Shown: positions 26,940 through 36,134, counted from the first letter of the stretch. The stretch: DNA of 56,291 nucleotides from JBCDBD01 sp039184335 (GCA_039184335.1 JBCDBD010000025.1:1-56291), one strand, 5' to 3'. Translations and numbers: made by a program. Notes: generated by a model not told the origin, from the sequence alone.

Positions 26940-29528
26940 ATGAGGTTTTTTTCGGATTGGGGCAACTCGGCAAAAATAGGATTATTGCTGTTCTTCGTTA
27001 CAATTACCGGCTGCAATACCTTAAAAAAAGTAGGTGAAAATGAGCTCTTGTTGACCAAAAACAACATTTTCGCTGATGGAAAAAAAATCAAAAGTGAAGA
27101 AATAAAAGGCCTCATCGTACAGAGACCCAACAGCAACCTTCTAGGTTATCCGTTTCGATTGAACTTATACAACTTGGCCAAGGAAAACCCAGATTCTTCT
27201 TTTCAAAATTGGCTATACCGAAAGGAAAAGAGAGAAAAAAGATTGACCAATCTGCTATCAAAAAAACAGGTCAATAGACTCAGCGAGTCATTTTTGGTCA
27301 AAGGATCGAGTGAGCTACTCAAGAGAATTGGTGAACCACCGGCAATCATAGATACCTTAAGCACCCAAAAATCAATTGACCTGTTGAAAGCCTATTATAA
27401 TAGTAAAGGGTATTTCAATAGTTCAGGCTCATACAGGATAGTGGAAAGAAAGCGAAAAAAAAGAGCGGAAATCAATTATGAAATTGCCTTGGAAAAACCG
27501 TTCATCATTGATTCCCTGGCCTTAAATATCAGCTCTCCCAACTTAGATTCAATATACAACACCTCAGCAAAGGCATCTTTCGTAAAAAAGGGAGATCGGT
27601 TTGATTTGGCCAATTTCACCTTGGAAAGGAACAGATTGACCGATATTTTCAGAAACTCTGGGGTCTATAATTTTCAAGAAAGTGCCATCAATTTTGATAT
27701 TCTAAGAGATACCACAAAAATAGCTGACGATCAGCTGTTGGATGTTCAGCTGAACATTAAAAAAGCTACAGCTGCGAATGATACCACCACCAATGTCAAC
27801 ATCTACAAGGTATACAAATTCAAAAAAATAAACATATATGCTGATTATATATTCAATCAAGATGTAAACGAATTACAGTCCATTGAACATGAAAATTATA
27901 CGATTTACTTCAAGGAAAAACTGAATTACAGACCCAAGGCACTTACCGATGCCATTTTTATGGAAAAGGACAGTATCTATAGGGAATTGGATAAAATTCG
28001 AACGTATCGGCAGATTACCAACCTCAACACTTTCAAATACCCAAATATTGAATTCATACCAGATTCGACCAATACCCAACTCATTTCTAACATTTATCTG
28101 GCACCCAGGCCCAAGTTCTCATTGAATTTAGATTTTGATGTCACACACTCGAATATTCAACAGATAGGAACTGCTTTCAGTACCTCTGTCATTACTCGAA
28201 ATGTTTTTGGCGGTGCCGAGACTTTAAATGTTTCTGTTCGGGGTTCCATCGGCCTACTGAGCGATGCGTCACTATCTGATGAAACTTTTACTTCTGAGCT
28301 TGGCGGGGATATCAATCTCATTTTTCCCCGTATATGGTTTCCCCTGAACACTGAAAAAATAATTCCCTACTACATGCTACCACAGAGCAGGCTATCGGCG
28401 GGCACAAATTTTCAACGAAATATCGGATTGGACCGACAATCTTTGAACACCACACTGTCATACAATTGGTCTCCGTCAAATACCTTGAAAAACACGGTGG
28501 AACTATTGAACATTGAGTTTGTACGTAACGTGAACCCCGATAACTTTTTCAATGTCTACCAAAACACCTACGATCGACTTGATGAAATTGCAGATGAATT
28601 TCAAGATGACCCTGAATTTTCTGAACTTTATGAAGAAACCAATGATAGTAATGATCCCTTGCAATTGGCCATACCAGATGGCACCACTGCATTCATTGAC
28701 GCTGTTGAAGATGGCACTATCGTACCTGCAGACCCACAAGATACCAGAGACGTGTCGAGCATCGAAGAACGAAGGCAACGATTGACCGAGAACAACCTCA
28801 TCTTTGCCAGTAACTATACTTTTACCAAGAACAGCAAACAAGGTATCAACGATAATGATTTTTACCAATTTCGTGTAAAACTCGAAAGTGCGGGCAATTT
28901 ATTGGCAGGAATAGCAAATATCGTTCCGTACAACGAAAATGATGATAATCAACTCCTTGTTTTTGGAGTACCATTTTCACAGTATGCGAAGACCGAATTT
29001 GACTTCATACGACATTGGAGTATCTCAAGTTCTAGAGTATTGGCATTTCGAAGTTTTTTCGGTTTGGCAATACCTTATGGAAATTCAGAAAACATTCCTT
29101 TTGTACGAAGTTATTTCGCTGGGGGATCAAACGATAATCGCGCTTGGAATGCTTATGAATTGGGGCCTGGAAAAACCAACAACATCAATGAATTCAATGA
29201 GGCCAACCTTAAACTGGCATTCAATTTAGAATACCGTTTTCCCATTGTGGGCGATGTCAAGGGTGCCCTGTTTGCGGATGCCGGAAATATTTGGAATGTT
29301 TTTGACAATGAAAACAATGAAGATGCGAAATTCAATGATATGGGTTCTTTGGCAGACATTGCTATTGGTACCGGTTTCGGCCTGCGTTATGACTTCACCT
29401 ATTTTGTCTTTCGGTTAGATACCGGTTTCAAGACCTACAATCCAGCAGAGGAACCCTCGGACCGGTGGTTCAGGGATTACAATTTTAGAAATGCGGTATT
29501 CAATATCGGCATCAATTATCCTTTCTAG
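26940..29528 (+). CDS. tamL: BamA/TamA-family outer-membrane lipoprotein (TamL type)
   Basis: Omp85-superfamily protein of the Bacteroidota TamL group, which acts with TamB in envelope biogenesis. From the ATG at 26940 it has 862 residues: a lipoprotein signal with lipobox ending TITGC (Cys25), N-terminal POTRA repeats (about residues 30-390), and a C-terminal 16-strand Bac_surface_Ag barrel with motif YFAGGSNDNRAWNAYELGPG in the lid-loop region and last strand FNIGINYPF ending in Phe. The lipid anchor separates TamL from TamA. An Asp/Glu-rich insert lies within the barrel near residues 545-610. Confidence 0.88.
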   Translation: MRFFSDWGNSAKIGLLLFFVTITGCNTLKKVGENELLLTKNNIFADGKKIKSEEIKGLIVQRPNSNLLGYPFRLNLYNLAKENPDSSFQNWLYRKEKREKRLTNLLSKKQVNRLSESFLVKGSSELLKRIGEPPAIIDTLSTQKSIDLLKAYYNSKGYFNSSGSYRIVERKRKKRAEINYEIALEKPFIIDSLALNISSPNLDSIYNTSAKASFVKKGDRFDLANFTLERNRLTDIFRNSGVYNFQESAINFDILRDTTKIADDQLLDVQLNIKKATAANDTTTNVNIYKVYKFKKINIYADYIFNQDVNELQSIEHENYTIYFKEKLNYRPKALTDAIFMEKDSIYRELDKIRTYRQITNLNTFKYPNIEFIPDSTNTQLISNIYLAPRPKFSLNLDFDVTHSNIQQIGTAFSTSVITRNVFGGAETLNVSVRGSIGLLSDASLSDETFTSELGGDINLIFPRIWFPLNTEKIIPYYMLPQSRLSAGTNFQRNIGLDRQSLNTTLSYNWSPSNTLKNTVELLNIEFVRNVNPDNFFNVYQNTYDRLDEIADEFQDDPEFSELYEETNDSNDPLQLAIPDGTTAFIDAVEDGTIVPADPQDTRDVSSIEERRQRLTENNLIFASNYTFTKNSKQGINDNDFYQFRVKLESAGNLLAGIANIVPYNENDDNQLLVFGVPFSQYAKTEFDFIRHWSISSSRVLAFRSFFGLAIPYGNSENIPFVRSYFAGGSNDNRAWNAYELGPGKTNNINEFNEANLKLAFNLEYRFPIVGDVKGALFADAGNIWNVFDNENNEDAKFNDMGSLADIAIGTGFGLRYDFTYFVFRLDTGFKTYNPAEEPSDRWFRDYNFRNAVFNIGINYPF

Positions 29529-29543
29529 AGCTAAATAATTTAT

Positions 29544-29551
29544 TACTTTTG
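29544..29551 (+). promoter_or_regulatory. fbaA-accD promoter, -7 box TACTTTTG
   Basis: TAnnTTTG match 32 nt upstream of fbaA. Confidence 0.6.
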
Positions 29552-29583
29552 TGGCCTATTTATAACCATAACTAACTAAAAAC

Positions 29584-30651
29584 ATGTCCCACAATATCAA
29601 GCCAGGTGTCGCCACAGGTGACGAAGTACAAGCAATTTTCAAATACGCAAAAGAAAAGGGGTTTGCCTTGCCCGCGGTAAATGTCATTGGCTCGAATACC
29701 GTGAATGCCGTTATGGAAACAGCTGCTGGGTTGAATTCTCCTGTAATCATCCAATTTTCCAATGGTGGGGCGCAGTTCAATGCAGGTAAGGGATTGTCAA
29801 ATGAAAACCAAAGAGCAGCTATTTTAGGTGGAATCGCAGGTGCCCGACATGTACACCAGATGGCCGAAGCCTATGGTGCGACCGTGATATTGCATACCGA
29901 TCATTGCGCAAAAAAATTACTGCCCTGGATCGATGGACTGTTAGATGCCAGTGAAGCACACTATAAAGATACGGGAAAGTCGCTCTATAGCTCCCACATG
30001 ATCGATCTTTCAGAAGAGCCCATCGAAGAAAATATTGAAATTTGCAAACGCTATCTAGAGCGAATGAGCAAGCTTGACATGACCCTTGAAATCGAACTAG
30101 GGGTGACCGGTGGTGAAGAAGATGGGGTTGACAATACAGATGTAGACGACTCAAAGCTATATACCCAACCCGAAGAGGTCGCCTACGCCTATGAAGAGCT
30201 ATCTAAAGTGAGCCATCGCTTTACCGTGGCAGCCGCTTTTGGAAACGTGCATGGGGTGTACAAACCCGGAAATGTAAAACTGACCCCTAAAATCTTGAAA
30301 AACTCCCAAGAATTTGTGGCGCAAAAATATGGGGTCGAACACAACCATATTGACTTTGTTTTTCATGGAGGTTCTGGGTCTACCCTAGAAGAAATAAGGG
30401 AAGCCATCGGATATGGGGTAATCAAGATGAACATCGACACCGATTTACAGTATGCATTTCTTTCAGGTGTCAGGGACTATGTCCTGAACAAGAAAGACTA
30501 TTTACTGGCCCAAATCGGCAATCCAGACGGAGATGACCAACCCAACAAAAAATTCTACGATCCCAGGGTTTGGTTACGAGATGGCGAAAAAGCATTCGGT
30601 GACCGCCTGAAAAAGGCCTTTGAAGATTTGAACAACATTAATACACTCTAA
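29584..30651 (+). CDS. fbaA: Class II fructose-bisphosphate aldolase
   Basis: Zn2+-dependent cleavage of fructose-1,6-bisphosphate in glycolysis and the reverse in gluconeogenesis. 355 residues, class IIA length. The motifs HTDHCAKK (first zinc histidine and catalytic Asp), EIELGVTGGEEDGVDN, AAFGNVHGVYKPGNV (zinc His), VFHGGSGS (zinc His and phosphate binding) and MNIDTDLQYA are intact. It precedes accD by 16 nt, an operon joining carbon flow to fatty acid synthesis. Confidence 0.96.
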   Translation: MSHNIKPGVATGDEVQAIFKYAKEKGFALPAVNVIGSNTVNAVMETAAGLNSPVIIQFSNGGAQFNAGKGLSNENQRAAILGGIAGARHVHQMAEAYGATVILHTDHCAKKLLPWIDGLLDASEAHYKDTGKSLYSSHMIDLSEEPIEENIEICKRYLERMSKLDMTLEIELGVTGGEEDGVDNTDVDDSKLYTQPEEVAYAYEELSKVSHRFTVAAAFGNVHGVYKPGNVKLTPKILKNSQEFVAQKYGVEHNHIDFVFHGGSGSTLEEIREAIGYGVIKMNIDTDLQYAFLSGVRDYVLNKKDYLLAQIGNPDGDDQPNKKFYDPRVWLRDGEKAFGDRLKKAFEDLNNINTL

Positions 30652-30667
30652 ACAAAATTCTCTATAC

Positions 30668-31528
30668 ATGTCGGCTTGGTTCAAAAGAAAGGAAAAGGGA
30701 ATACAGACAGCAACAGAAGAAAAAAAAGACACGCCCAAAGGTCTTTGGTATAAATCACCAACAGGAAAGATTGTTGAGTCTGAAGAACTTGCCAAAAATT
30801 TTTACGTAAGTCCCGAAGACGACTATCACGTACGCATAGGAAGCAAGGAATATTTTGAAATCCTCTTTGACAACAATAAATTTCGAGAATTGGACGAAAA
30901 ATTGACCTCAAAAGATCCCTTGCGGTTTGTCGATACCAAAAAATATGCAGAAAGGTTAAAAGCGGCACAGAGCAAAACAAATTTGAAGGATGCCGTCAGA
31001 ACCGCTGTTGGAAAATCAATGGGTAAAGAGTTGGTCATCGCCTGTATGGATTTCAGTTTTATCGGGGGATCTATGGGTAGTGTTGTTGGTGAAAAAATAG
31101 CAAGGGCCATTGATTACGCCAAAAGAAGAAAAATACCTTTTTTGATGATTTCAAAATCAGGCGGTGCGCGAATGATGGAAGCTGCACTTTCCCTGATGCA
31201 ATTGGCCAAAACCTCAGCAAAACTGGCTCAATTGGCGGAAACCAAAATACCTTATATCTCGTTGTGCACCGATCCAACGACCGGAGGCACGACAGCATCA
31301 TATGCCATGTTGGGTGACATCAATATTTCTGAACCCGGTGCTTTAATCGGTTTTGCTGGGCCCAGGGTCGTGAAAGAAGCAACTGGCAAAGAATTGCCAG
31401 AAGGATTTCAAACTGCAGAATTCGTGAAAGAACACGGTTTTTTGGATTTCATTTCACACCGAAGTAACTTAAAGAAAAAAATCAATCTTTATATCGATTT
31501 AATTCAAAACTTACCCATTCGAAAATAG
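30668..31528 (+). CDS. accD: Acetyl-CoA carboxylase carboxyltransferase subunit beta, zinc-finger cysteines lost
   Basis: Beta half of the carboxyltransferase that makes malonyl-CoA for fatty acid synthesis. The crotonase-fold core is intact: FIGGSMGSVVGEK, SKSGGARMMEA, CTDPTTGGTTASYA and GFAGPRVV. The N-terminal region aligns with the Zn-ribbon of E. coli AccD, but all four ligand cysteines are replaced (Ser, Gly, Ser and Asp in KSPTG and VSPEDDYH). Only two cysteines remain in the whole 286-residue protein, both in the core. The reading frame shows no sign of decay, so this appears to be a natural cysteine-free form. A strong bidirectional terminator follows. Confidence 0.94.
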   Translation: MSAWFKRKEKGIQTATEEKKDTPKGLWYKSPTGKIVESEELAKNFYVSPEDDYHVRIGSKEYFEILFDNNKFRELDEKLTSKDPLRFVDTKKYAERLKAAQSKTNLKDAVRTAVGKSMGKELVIACMDFSFIGGSMGSVVGEKIARAIDYAKRRKIPFLMISKSGGARMMEAALSLMQLAKTSAKLAQLAETKIPYISLCTDPTTGGTTASYAMLGDINISEPGALIGFAGPRVVKEATGKELPEGFQTAEFVKEHGFLDFISHRSNLKKKINLYIDLIQNLPIRK

Positions 31529-31554
31529 AAAAGCCCGCAATTGCGGGCTTTTAC
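31529..31554. terminator. Bidirectional terminator after accD
   Basis: A perfect 24-nt palindrome (31529-31552) with stem AAAAGCCCGCAA and its complement, flanked by A and T runs on both sides, between convergent genes. Confidence 0.85.
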
Positions 31555-31570
31555 GATTAAAGGGCAATTT

Positions 31571-32452
31571 TTATAATAGAAATCTCCTTAAGAACACTTC
31601 CTCCACGGTACCATCAGGATAAGTCAACGTACCTTTGGCATCACAGCTTCCATCACCAAAGTCTAAACTTACCGTGTTATCATTTCTTGAAATGTCGAGA
31701 ATACCGCTCACGATAAACCGACATGACAGTTCTCGTCGCAATGGTGAGCTTACCTGCTTAGTAAAGACATTTCCTGCCCTGCCCACATAAGTACCATTGC
31801 CTGTTACCAAAAATACATTGTCTCCCCAAAAGCCTGTTCCATAACCCTCAATCCATTCTCGGATACGGATCCCGTTGAAGGTAGCTGTTTCACCATCTGG
31901 CCAAGTGGCCTCAAAAGAGGCATTCACAGTACCTTGCGGATTCCCATTTTCATTGGAACGTATACGCAACACATCTGCACCCCCTTCAACAGAGACTCCA
32001 TTAAATGTAAAATCTTCAAGGGTAAGGGCAATACTTTTAGAAACAGCTTCCATGTCAAGGGAATAGCTCATTTCAATGATACCACTCAAGACATTGCCAT
32101 TGGGCAATTCACAACCTTTACCAAAATCAATGGTTTTTTCCTTTGTATTGCCCGTTACTACAGTGGTTACGGTCACACAATCAGGCAAAAAATCAGAAAA
32201 ATAAGCCGTTTTTGAAGTCTCGCTGATTTCATCGATTGCATATACATCCTCGGCAATTCCAGCGACCTCATCTGAAATCAATTCAGTTTCATCACTATAG
32301 TTCAGCTCTATTGCTGAAATTACCTCTTGACCGGTCATCACTGTTTCTGCAGATGACGCTTCACTACTACAGGACATTGCCGATAAGATAATGATTCCAC
32401 TCGCGAATGAAAGCATTTTTGTTACGTTCACTGTTTTAAGACACTTTTTCAT
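31571..32452 (-). CDS. Hypothetical lipoprotein with two repeated beta segments
   Basis: Not recognised as a characterised family. 293 residues with a lipoprotein signal (about 28 residues; lipobox region LSAMSC). After an acidic linker, two similar modules each contain a Cys, a strand with a DFG(K/D)G(S)C core and a following NG/GT turn (DFGKGCELPNG and DFGDGSCDAKG), so cysteine pairs may form disulfides. The rest is beta-rich. No T9SS C-terminal domain. It is transcribed alone and divergently from rpsO. Surface or periplasmic location cannot be decided: the residues after the Cys (SSEASS) lack the acidic export signal. Confidence 0.7.
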   Translation of the reverse strand: MKKCLKTVNVTKMLSFASGIIILSAMSCSSEASSAETVMTGQEVISAIELNYSDETELISDEVAGIAEDVYAIDEISETSKTAYFSDFLPDCVTVTTVVTGNTKEKTIDFGKGCELPNGNVLSGIIEMSYSLDMEAVSKSIALTLEDFTFNGVSVEGGADVLRIRSNENGNPQGTVNASFEATWPDGETATFNGIRIREWIEGYGTGFWGDNVFLVTGNGTYVGRAGNVFTKQVSSPLRRELSCRFIVSGILDISRNDNTVSLDFGDGSCDAKGTLTYPDGTVEEVFLRRFLL

Positions 32453-32542
32453 ACTAACAAATTTTTAACGTTTGCTTCTTTGACCGTGAACCCTGAAAAA
32501 GGTTTAATCAAACTAAAAAACTTTTCTTTGTAAAAAAAGGTT

Positions 32543-32550
32543 TATCTTTG
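32543..32550 (+). promoter_or_regulatory. rpsO promoter, -7 box TATCTTTG
   Basis: TAnnTTTG match 56 nt upstream of rpsO, giving a leader of about 50 nt. Confidence 0.65.
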
Positions 32551-32606
32551 CGCCCTGATTGGAAAACCCAATCGGATACATAAAAATCATTTAACGAAAT
32601 ATTGGA

Positions 32607-32876
32607 ATGTATTTAACCAAAGAAGTAAAGGCCGAGATTTTTAAAAAACACGGCGGTACAGAAAAAAACACAGGTTCTACGGAAGGACAGATTGCTTTGT
32701 TCACGCACCGTATCAACCATTTGACACAACACTTGAAAAAAAACCACAAAGACTTCAACACAGAACGTTCTTTGGTAAAGCTGGTAGGGAAAAGACGTAG
32801 TCTTTTGGACTATCTAAAGAAGAAAGATATTGAAAAATACCGTACACTAATCAAAGAGTTGGGTATTAGAAAATAA
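32607..32876 (+). CDS. rpsO: Ribosomal protein S15
   Basis: 89-residue 30S subunit protein binding 16S rRNA helices 20-22. Typical S15 segments are GSTEGQIALFTHRINHLTQH, KDFNTERSLVKLVGKRRSLLDYL and the C-terminal YRTLIKELGIRK. It is followed by a strong terminator and then pnp, the same rpsO-pnp order as in many bacteria. Confidence 0.98.
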   Translation: MYLTKEVKAEIFKKHGGTEKNTGSTEGQIALFTHRINHLTQHLKKNHKDFNTERSLVKLVGKRRSLLDYLKKKDIEKYRTLIKELGIRK

Positions 32877-32883
32877 GATTTGG

Positions 32884-32908
32884 GGGGAAGCTTGGGCTTC
32901 CCCTTTTA
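32884..32908 (+). terminator. rpsO terminator
   Basis: GGGGAAGC and GCTTCCCC (32884-32891, 32896-32903), loop TTGG, then TTTT. It lies 7 nt after the stop. Confidence 0.85.
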
Positions 32909-32949
32909 CTTTTGAAAAGTCCCATCACATGATAATCGGTGGGCAATAT

Positions 32950-33024
32950 AAAAAGCTGATTCTGCTTTTTCATTGGTCTACAACACAACAACACAACCCG
33001 ACCGCCAGGAAGGCGGCAGACCAA
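32950..33024 (+). promoter_or_regulatory. Structured region upstream of pnp (candidate autoregulatory leader)
   Basis: Two elements lie within 120 nt of the pnp start. AAAAAGC/GCTTTTT (32950-32956 and 32964-32970) form a 7-bp hairpin. Downstream, TTGGTCT (32973-32979) pairs with AGACCAA (33018-33024) around an inner GC hairpin CCGCC-AGGAA-GGCGG (33002-33016). Such leader stems are the targets of PNPase autoregulation in E. coli; here the role is inferred. Confidence 0.5.
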
Positions 33025-33067
33025 ATGTTTAACAAGTCCTTTAATGTAAAAGGCAATACACATTTTT

Positions 33068-35275
33068 ATGATTCCAAAAACTTTTAAAGAGGTCATTGAC
33101 TTGGGTGACGGTAGGGAAATTTCCATCGAAACCGGAAAACTGGCCAAACAGGCCCATGGCTCGGTTGTTGTACAATCGGGCAAGTGCATGTTGTTATGTA
33201 CCGTAGTATCAAATTACAAACAAAGTGAAGTTGACTTTTTACCGTTAACTGTGGATTACCGTGAAAAATTTGCAGCTGCGGGCCGCTATCCCGGTGGTTT
33301 TTTTAAGCGTGAGGCTCGCCCAAGTGATGGTGAGGTATTGACCATGCGTTTGGTGGACCGCGTACTTCGTCCACTTTTTCCAAAAGATTATCATGCTGAA
33401 ACACAGGTAATGATTCAGTTAATGTCACATGATGAAAATGTCATGCCCGATGCTATGGCAGGTTTAGCAGCATCTGCAGCCATTCAGCTATCTGATTTCC
33501 CTTTCGAATGTGCTATTTCCGAAGTTCGTGTTGGCCGCATAAATGGTGAATTGATCATCAACCCTACAAGAGCACAACTCAAAGAATCGGATATTGATAT
33601 GGTAATCGGTGCTTCTGCTGATTCTGTTATGATGGTGGAAGGTGAAATGGGTGAAATTTCAGAAGAAGAAATGGTAGAGGCCATCAAATATGCCCATGAG
33701 GCCATTAAGGTACAATGCGAAGCGCAACTTAAATTAGCGGAAGCCTTCGGAAAAAAGGAAACTAGAACGTATGAACCTGAGCAAGAAGATGAGGATTTGG
33801 CCGAAAAAGTGCGTGATCTTACATACGATAAGGTATATGCAATAGCAAAGGCCGGTTCTGCAAAACATGAGCGTAGTGCCGCTTTTGAAGCCATAAAAGA
33901 AGAAGTATTGGCAACCTTTTCTGATGAAGAACTGGAAGAAATCGGTGATTTGGTCACCAAGTATTTCTATAAAGCTGAAAAAGAAGCTGTTCGTAATTTG
34001 ACCTTGGATGAAGGGCTTCGTTTAGATGGCAGAAAAACCGATGAGATTCGACCCATATGGTGTGAAGTCGACTATCTACCCTCGGTGCATGGATCCGCAA
34101 TCTTCACAAGAGGTGAAACACAGGCATTAGCAACGGTTACCCTTGGAACCTCCCGTGAGGCCAACGTGATTGATATGCCATCTTATGAGGGGGAAGAAAC
34201 TTTCTATCTGCACTATAATTTCCCTCCTTTTTCAACAGGTGAAGCCCGGCCCATTCGTGGAACATCACGTCGTGAAGTTGGCCACGGAAACCTGGCACAA
34301 CGGGCATTGAAAGGTATGGTACCTGAAGATTGCCCCTACACCGTTCGGGTAGTATCAGAAGTGCTGGAATCCAACGGATCATCATCTATGGCAACCGTTT
34401 GTTCTGGTACTATGGCCTTGATGGATGCCGGGGTACAATTGAAAAAACCGGTCTCTGGTATTGCGATGGGACTGATTACCGATACAGAGACCGGAAAATA
34501 TGCCGTTCTTTCCGATATTTTGGGCGATGAAGACCACTTGGGCGATATGGATTTCAAGGTAACGGGTACTGCTGATGGAATTACTGCCTGCCAGATGGAC
34601 ATCAAGGTAAAAGGCCTGTCTTATGAGATATTGGTAAAGGCACTGATGCAAGCCAAGGACGGACGGCTCCATATTCTTGGAAAACTGACCGATGCCATTG
34701 CTGAACCAAAACCAGAAGTAAAATCATACGCACCAAAAATTGTTACCAAAATTATTCCTGGTGAATACATTGGTGCAGTTATAGGCTCTGGTGGCAAGGT
34801 CATTCAAGAGCTGCAGAAAGAGACCAATACGACCATTGTCATCAATGAAGACCCGGAGACCGAAGAAGGTATCGTCGAAATATTGGGTACAGACCAAGCA
34901 GGCATTGATGCTGTTATCGCCAAAATAGATGCAGTCATGTTCAAGCCCGAGGTGGGTAGTGTCTATGAGGTGAAAGTAATCAAAATGTTGGATTTTGGAG
35001 CTGTAGTAGAATATACCGAGGCCCCTGGCAATGAGGTTTTGTTGCATGTGTCTGAATTGGCATGGGAACGTACCGAGAACGTCAGTGACGCTGTGAACAT
35101 GGGCGATATTTTTGATGTCAAATATTTTGGACTTGATCCAAGAACCAGAAAGGAAAAAGTATCAAGAAAAGCGTTGTTGCCAAAACCTGAAGGCTATGTT
35201 GATAGACCACCCCGAAGAGATAAAGGTGGTGACCGAAGAGGTGGTAACCGTGATCGAAAACCTAGAAGGGACTAA
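33068..35275 (+). CDS. pnp: Polyribonucleotide nucleotidyltransferase (PNPase)
   Basis: Phosphorolytic 3'-5' exoribonuclease of mRNA decay. 735 residues: first RNase PH domain, helical linker (about 235-310, rich in Glu), second RNase PH domain with the active-site segment FPPFSTGEARPIRGTSRREVGHG and the DILGDEDHLGDMDFKVTGT motif, a KH domain around 560-620 (IGAVIGSGGKVIQEL) and an S1 domain around 625-700 (VYEVKVIKMLDFGAVVEY). A basic tail rich in Arg and Gly follows and may bind RNA. A terminator ends the transcript. Confidence 0.98.
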   Translation: MIPKTFKEVIDLGDGREISIETGKLAKQAHGSVVVQSGKCMLLCTVVSNYKQSEVDFLPLTVDYREKFAAAGRYPGGFFKREARPSDGEVLTMRLVDRVLRPLFPKDYHAETQVMIQLMSHDENVMPDAMAGLAASAAIQLSDFPFECAISEVRVGRINGELIINPTRAQLKESDIDMVIGASADSVMMVEGEMGEISEEEMVEAIKYAHEAIKVQCEAQLKLAEAFGKKETRTYEPEQEDEDLAEKVRDLTYDKVYAIAKAGSAKHERSAAFEAIKEEVLATFSDEELEEIGDLVTKYFYKAEKEAVRNLTLDEGLRLDGRKTDEIRPIWCEVDYLPSVHGSAIFTRGETQALATVTLGTSREANVIDMPSYEGEETFYLHYNFPPFSTGEARPIRGTSRREVGHGNLAQRALKGMVPEDCPYTVRVVSEVLESNGSSSMATVCSGTMALMDAGVQLKKPVSGIAMGLITDTETGKYAVLSDILGDEDHLGDMDFKVTGTADGITACQMDIKVKGLSYEILVKALMQAKDGRLHILGKLTDAIAEPKPEVKSYAPKIVTKIIPGEYIGAVIGSGGKVIQELQKETNTTIVINEDPETEEGIVEILGTDQAGIDAVIAKIDAVMFKPEVGSVYEVKVIKMLDFGAVVEYTEAPGNEVLLHVSELAWERTENVSDAVNMGDIFDVKYFGLDPRTRKEKVSRKALLPKPEGYVDRPPRRDKGGDRRGGNRDRKPRRD

Positions 35276-35296
35276 ACAAAATCCAAATTAACTTCC

Positions 35297-35325
35297 AAAA
35301 GCCTCATTAAAATGAGGCTTTTTTA
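35297..35325 (+). terminator. pnp terminator
   Basis: GCCTCATT and AATGAGGC (35301-35308, 35311-35318) flanked by AAAA and six T residues, 22 nt after the pnp stop. Confidence 0.85.
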
Positions 35326-35498
35326 TTGCCATATAAACTTATGGCCAACCACTGCGCTTTAGCCAACGAATATAAACAGAAACAGCATTGTTGCTTCTTG
35401 GCCCCTACTTTTACATAATTTAAAAATTAAACCAAAAAATCACGCAACTTTTTTACTCACCGAAAGACTACCTTTTACAAACCCATAAAATCGATACG

Positions 35499-36134
35499 AT
35501 GAAAAGTACCTCTTTCTACCTGCCCATGTTTATCTCAATGACGATACTATTACATGTAAGCTGTGATGATGAAGACGATTTGGAGCGCTCGGTCGCTGTA
35601 AATTTTGATATTGGTGAAATCAGCGCATCCGGTGGCATGGTATTTCACGATAAAGGCGAATATATCGACGGATGGCGCTATATTGAAGTAGCGCCTGAAG
35701 ATATTATTGGCGACATTGAATGGGGCTGTTTCAATACACCGATTACAGAAGCCAGAAATTTAGGGATTGGAATGGGCAAATCAAATACTGAAGCCATAGT
35801 GGTCTTTCATGATGCCCTGGATGATTATTATACCAATCCTTCTATCTGTAGTGCTGAAAGCAATGGTACGGTAGCTGCCAAAATGGTATCAGAATTAACC
35901 GTTGCCAGTTATAATGATTGGCATCTTCCATCAGAGGATGAGACAAAATTGATGTATGAAAATCTACATTTAAACGGCCTGGGCAACTTTAGTGAAGATC
36001 ATCTGTATTGGTCATCTACCGAACATGATGACAACACGGCAACCACGATGGATTTTGCCAATGGAGACCAAGGATGGCTTTGCAAACAATGTAGCTTTGG
36101 TATTACCCGTATTCGTGCAATCCGTTATTTTTAA
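35499..36134 (+). CDS. DUF1566 (Lcl C-terminal) domain lipoprotein
   Basis: 211-residue lipoprotein: signal peptide with lipobox LLHVSC (Cys25) followed by acidic DDEDD, a composition that favours export to the cell surface in Flavobacteriaceae. The rest is a DUF1566/Lcl_C-type fold, related to C-type-lectin-like formylglycine enzyme folds: GGMVFHDKGEY, WGCFNTPI, the signature YNDWHLPSEDETKLMYENL, YWSSTEHDDNTA and terminal RIRAIRYF. Four cysteines in the mature part could form disulfides (KQC and SICS). Binding partner unknown. It lies 88 nt upstream of the ECF sigma gene on the same strand and may belong to its regulon. Confidence 0.8.
   Translation: MKSTSFYLPMFISMTILLHVSCDDEDDLERSVAVNFDIGEISASGGMVFHDKGEYIDGWRYIEVAPEDIIGDIEWGCFNTPITEARNLGIGMGKSNTEAIVVFHDALDDYYTNPSICSAESNGTVAAKMVSELTVASYNDWHLPSEDETKLMYENLHLNGLGNFSEDHLYWSSTEHDDNTATTMDFANGDQGWLCKQCSFGITRIRAIRYF

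Noticed and set aside
33484..33960. 158-codon open frame on the minus strand
   Set aside because: Lies antisense within pnp, Ser-rich low-complexity product typical of a reading-frame shadow of an acidic helix.
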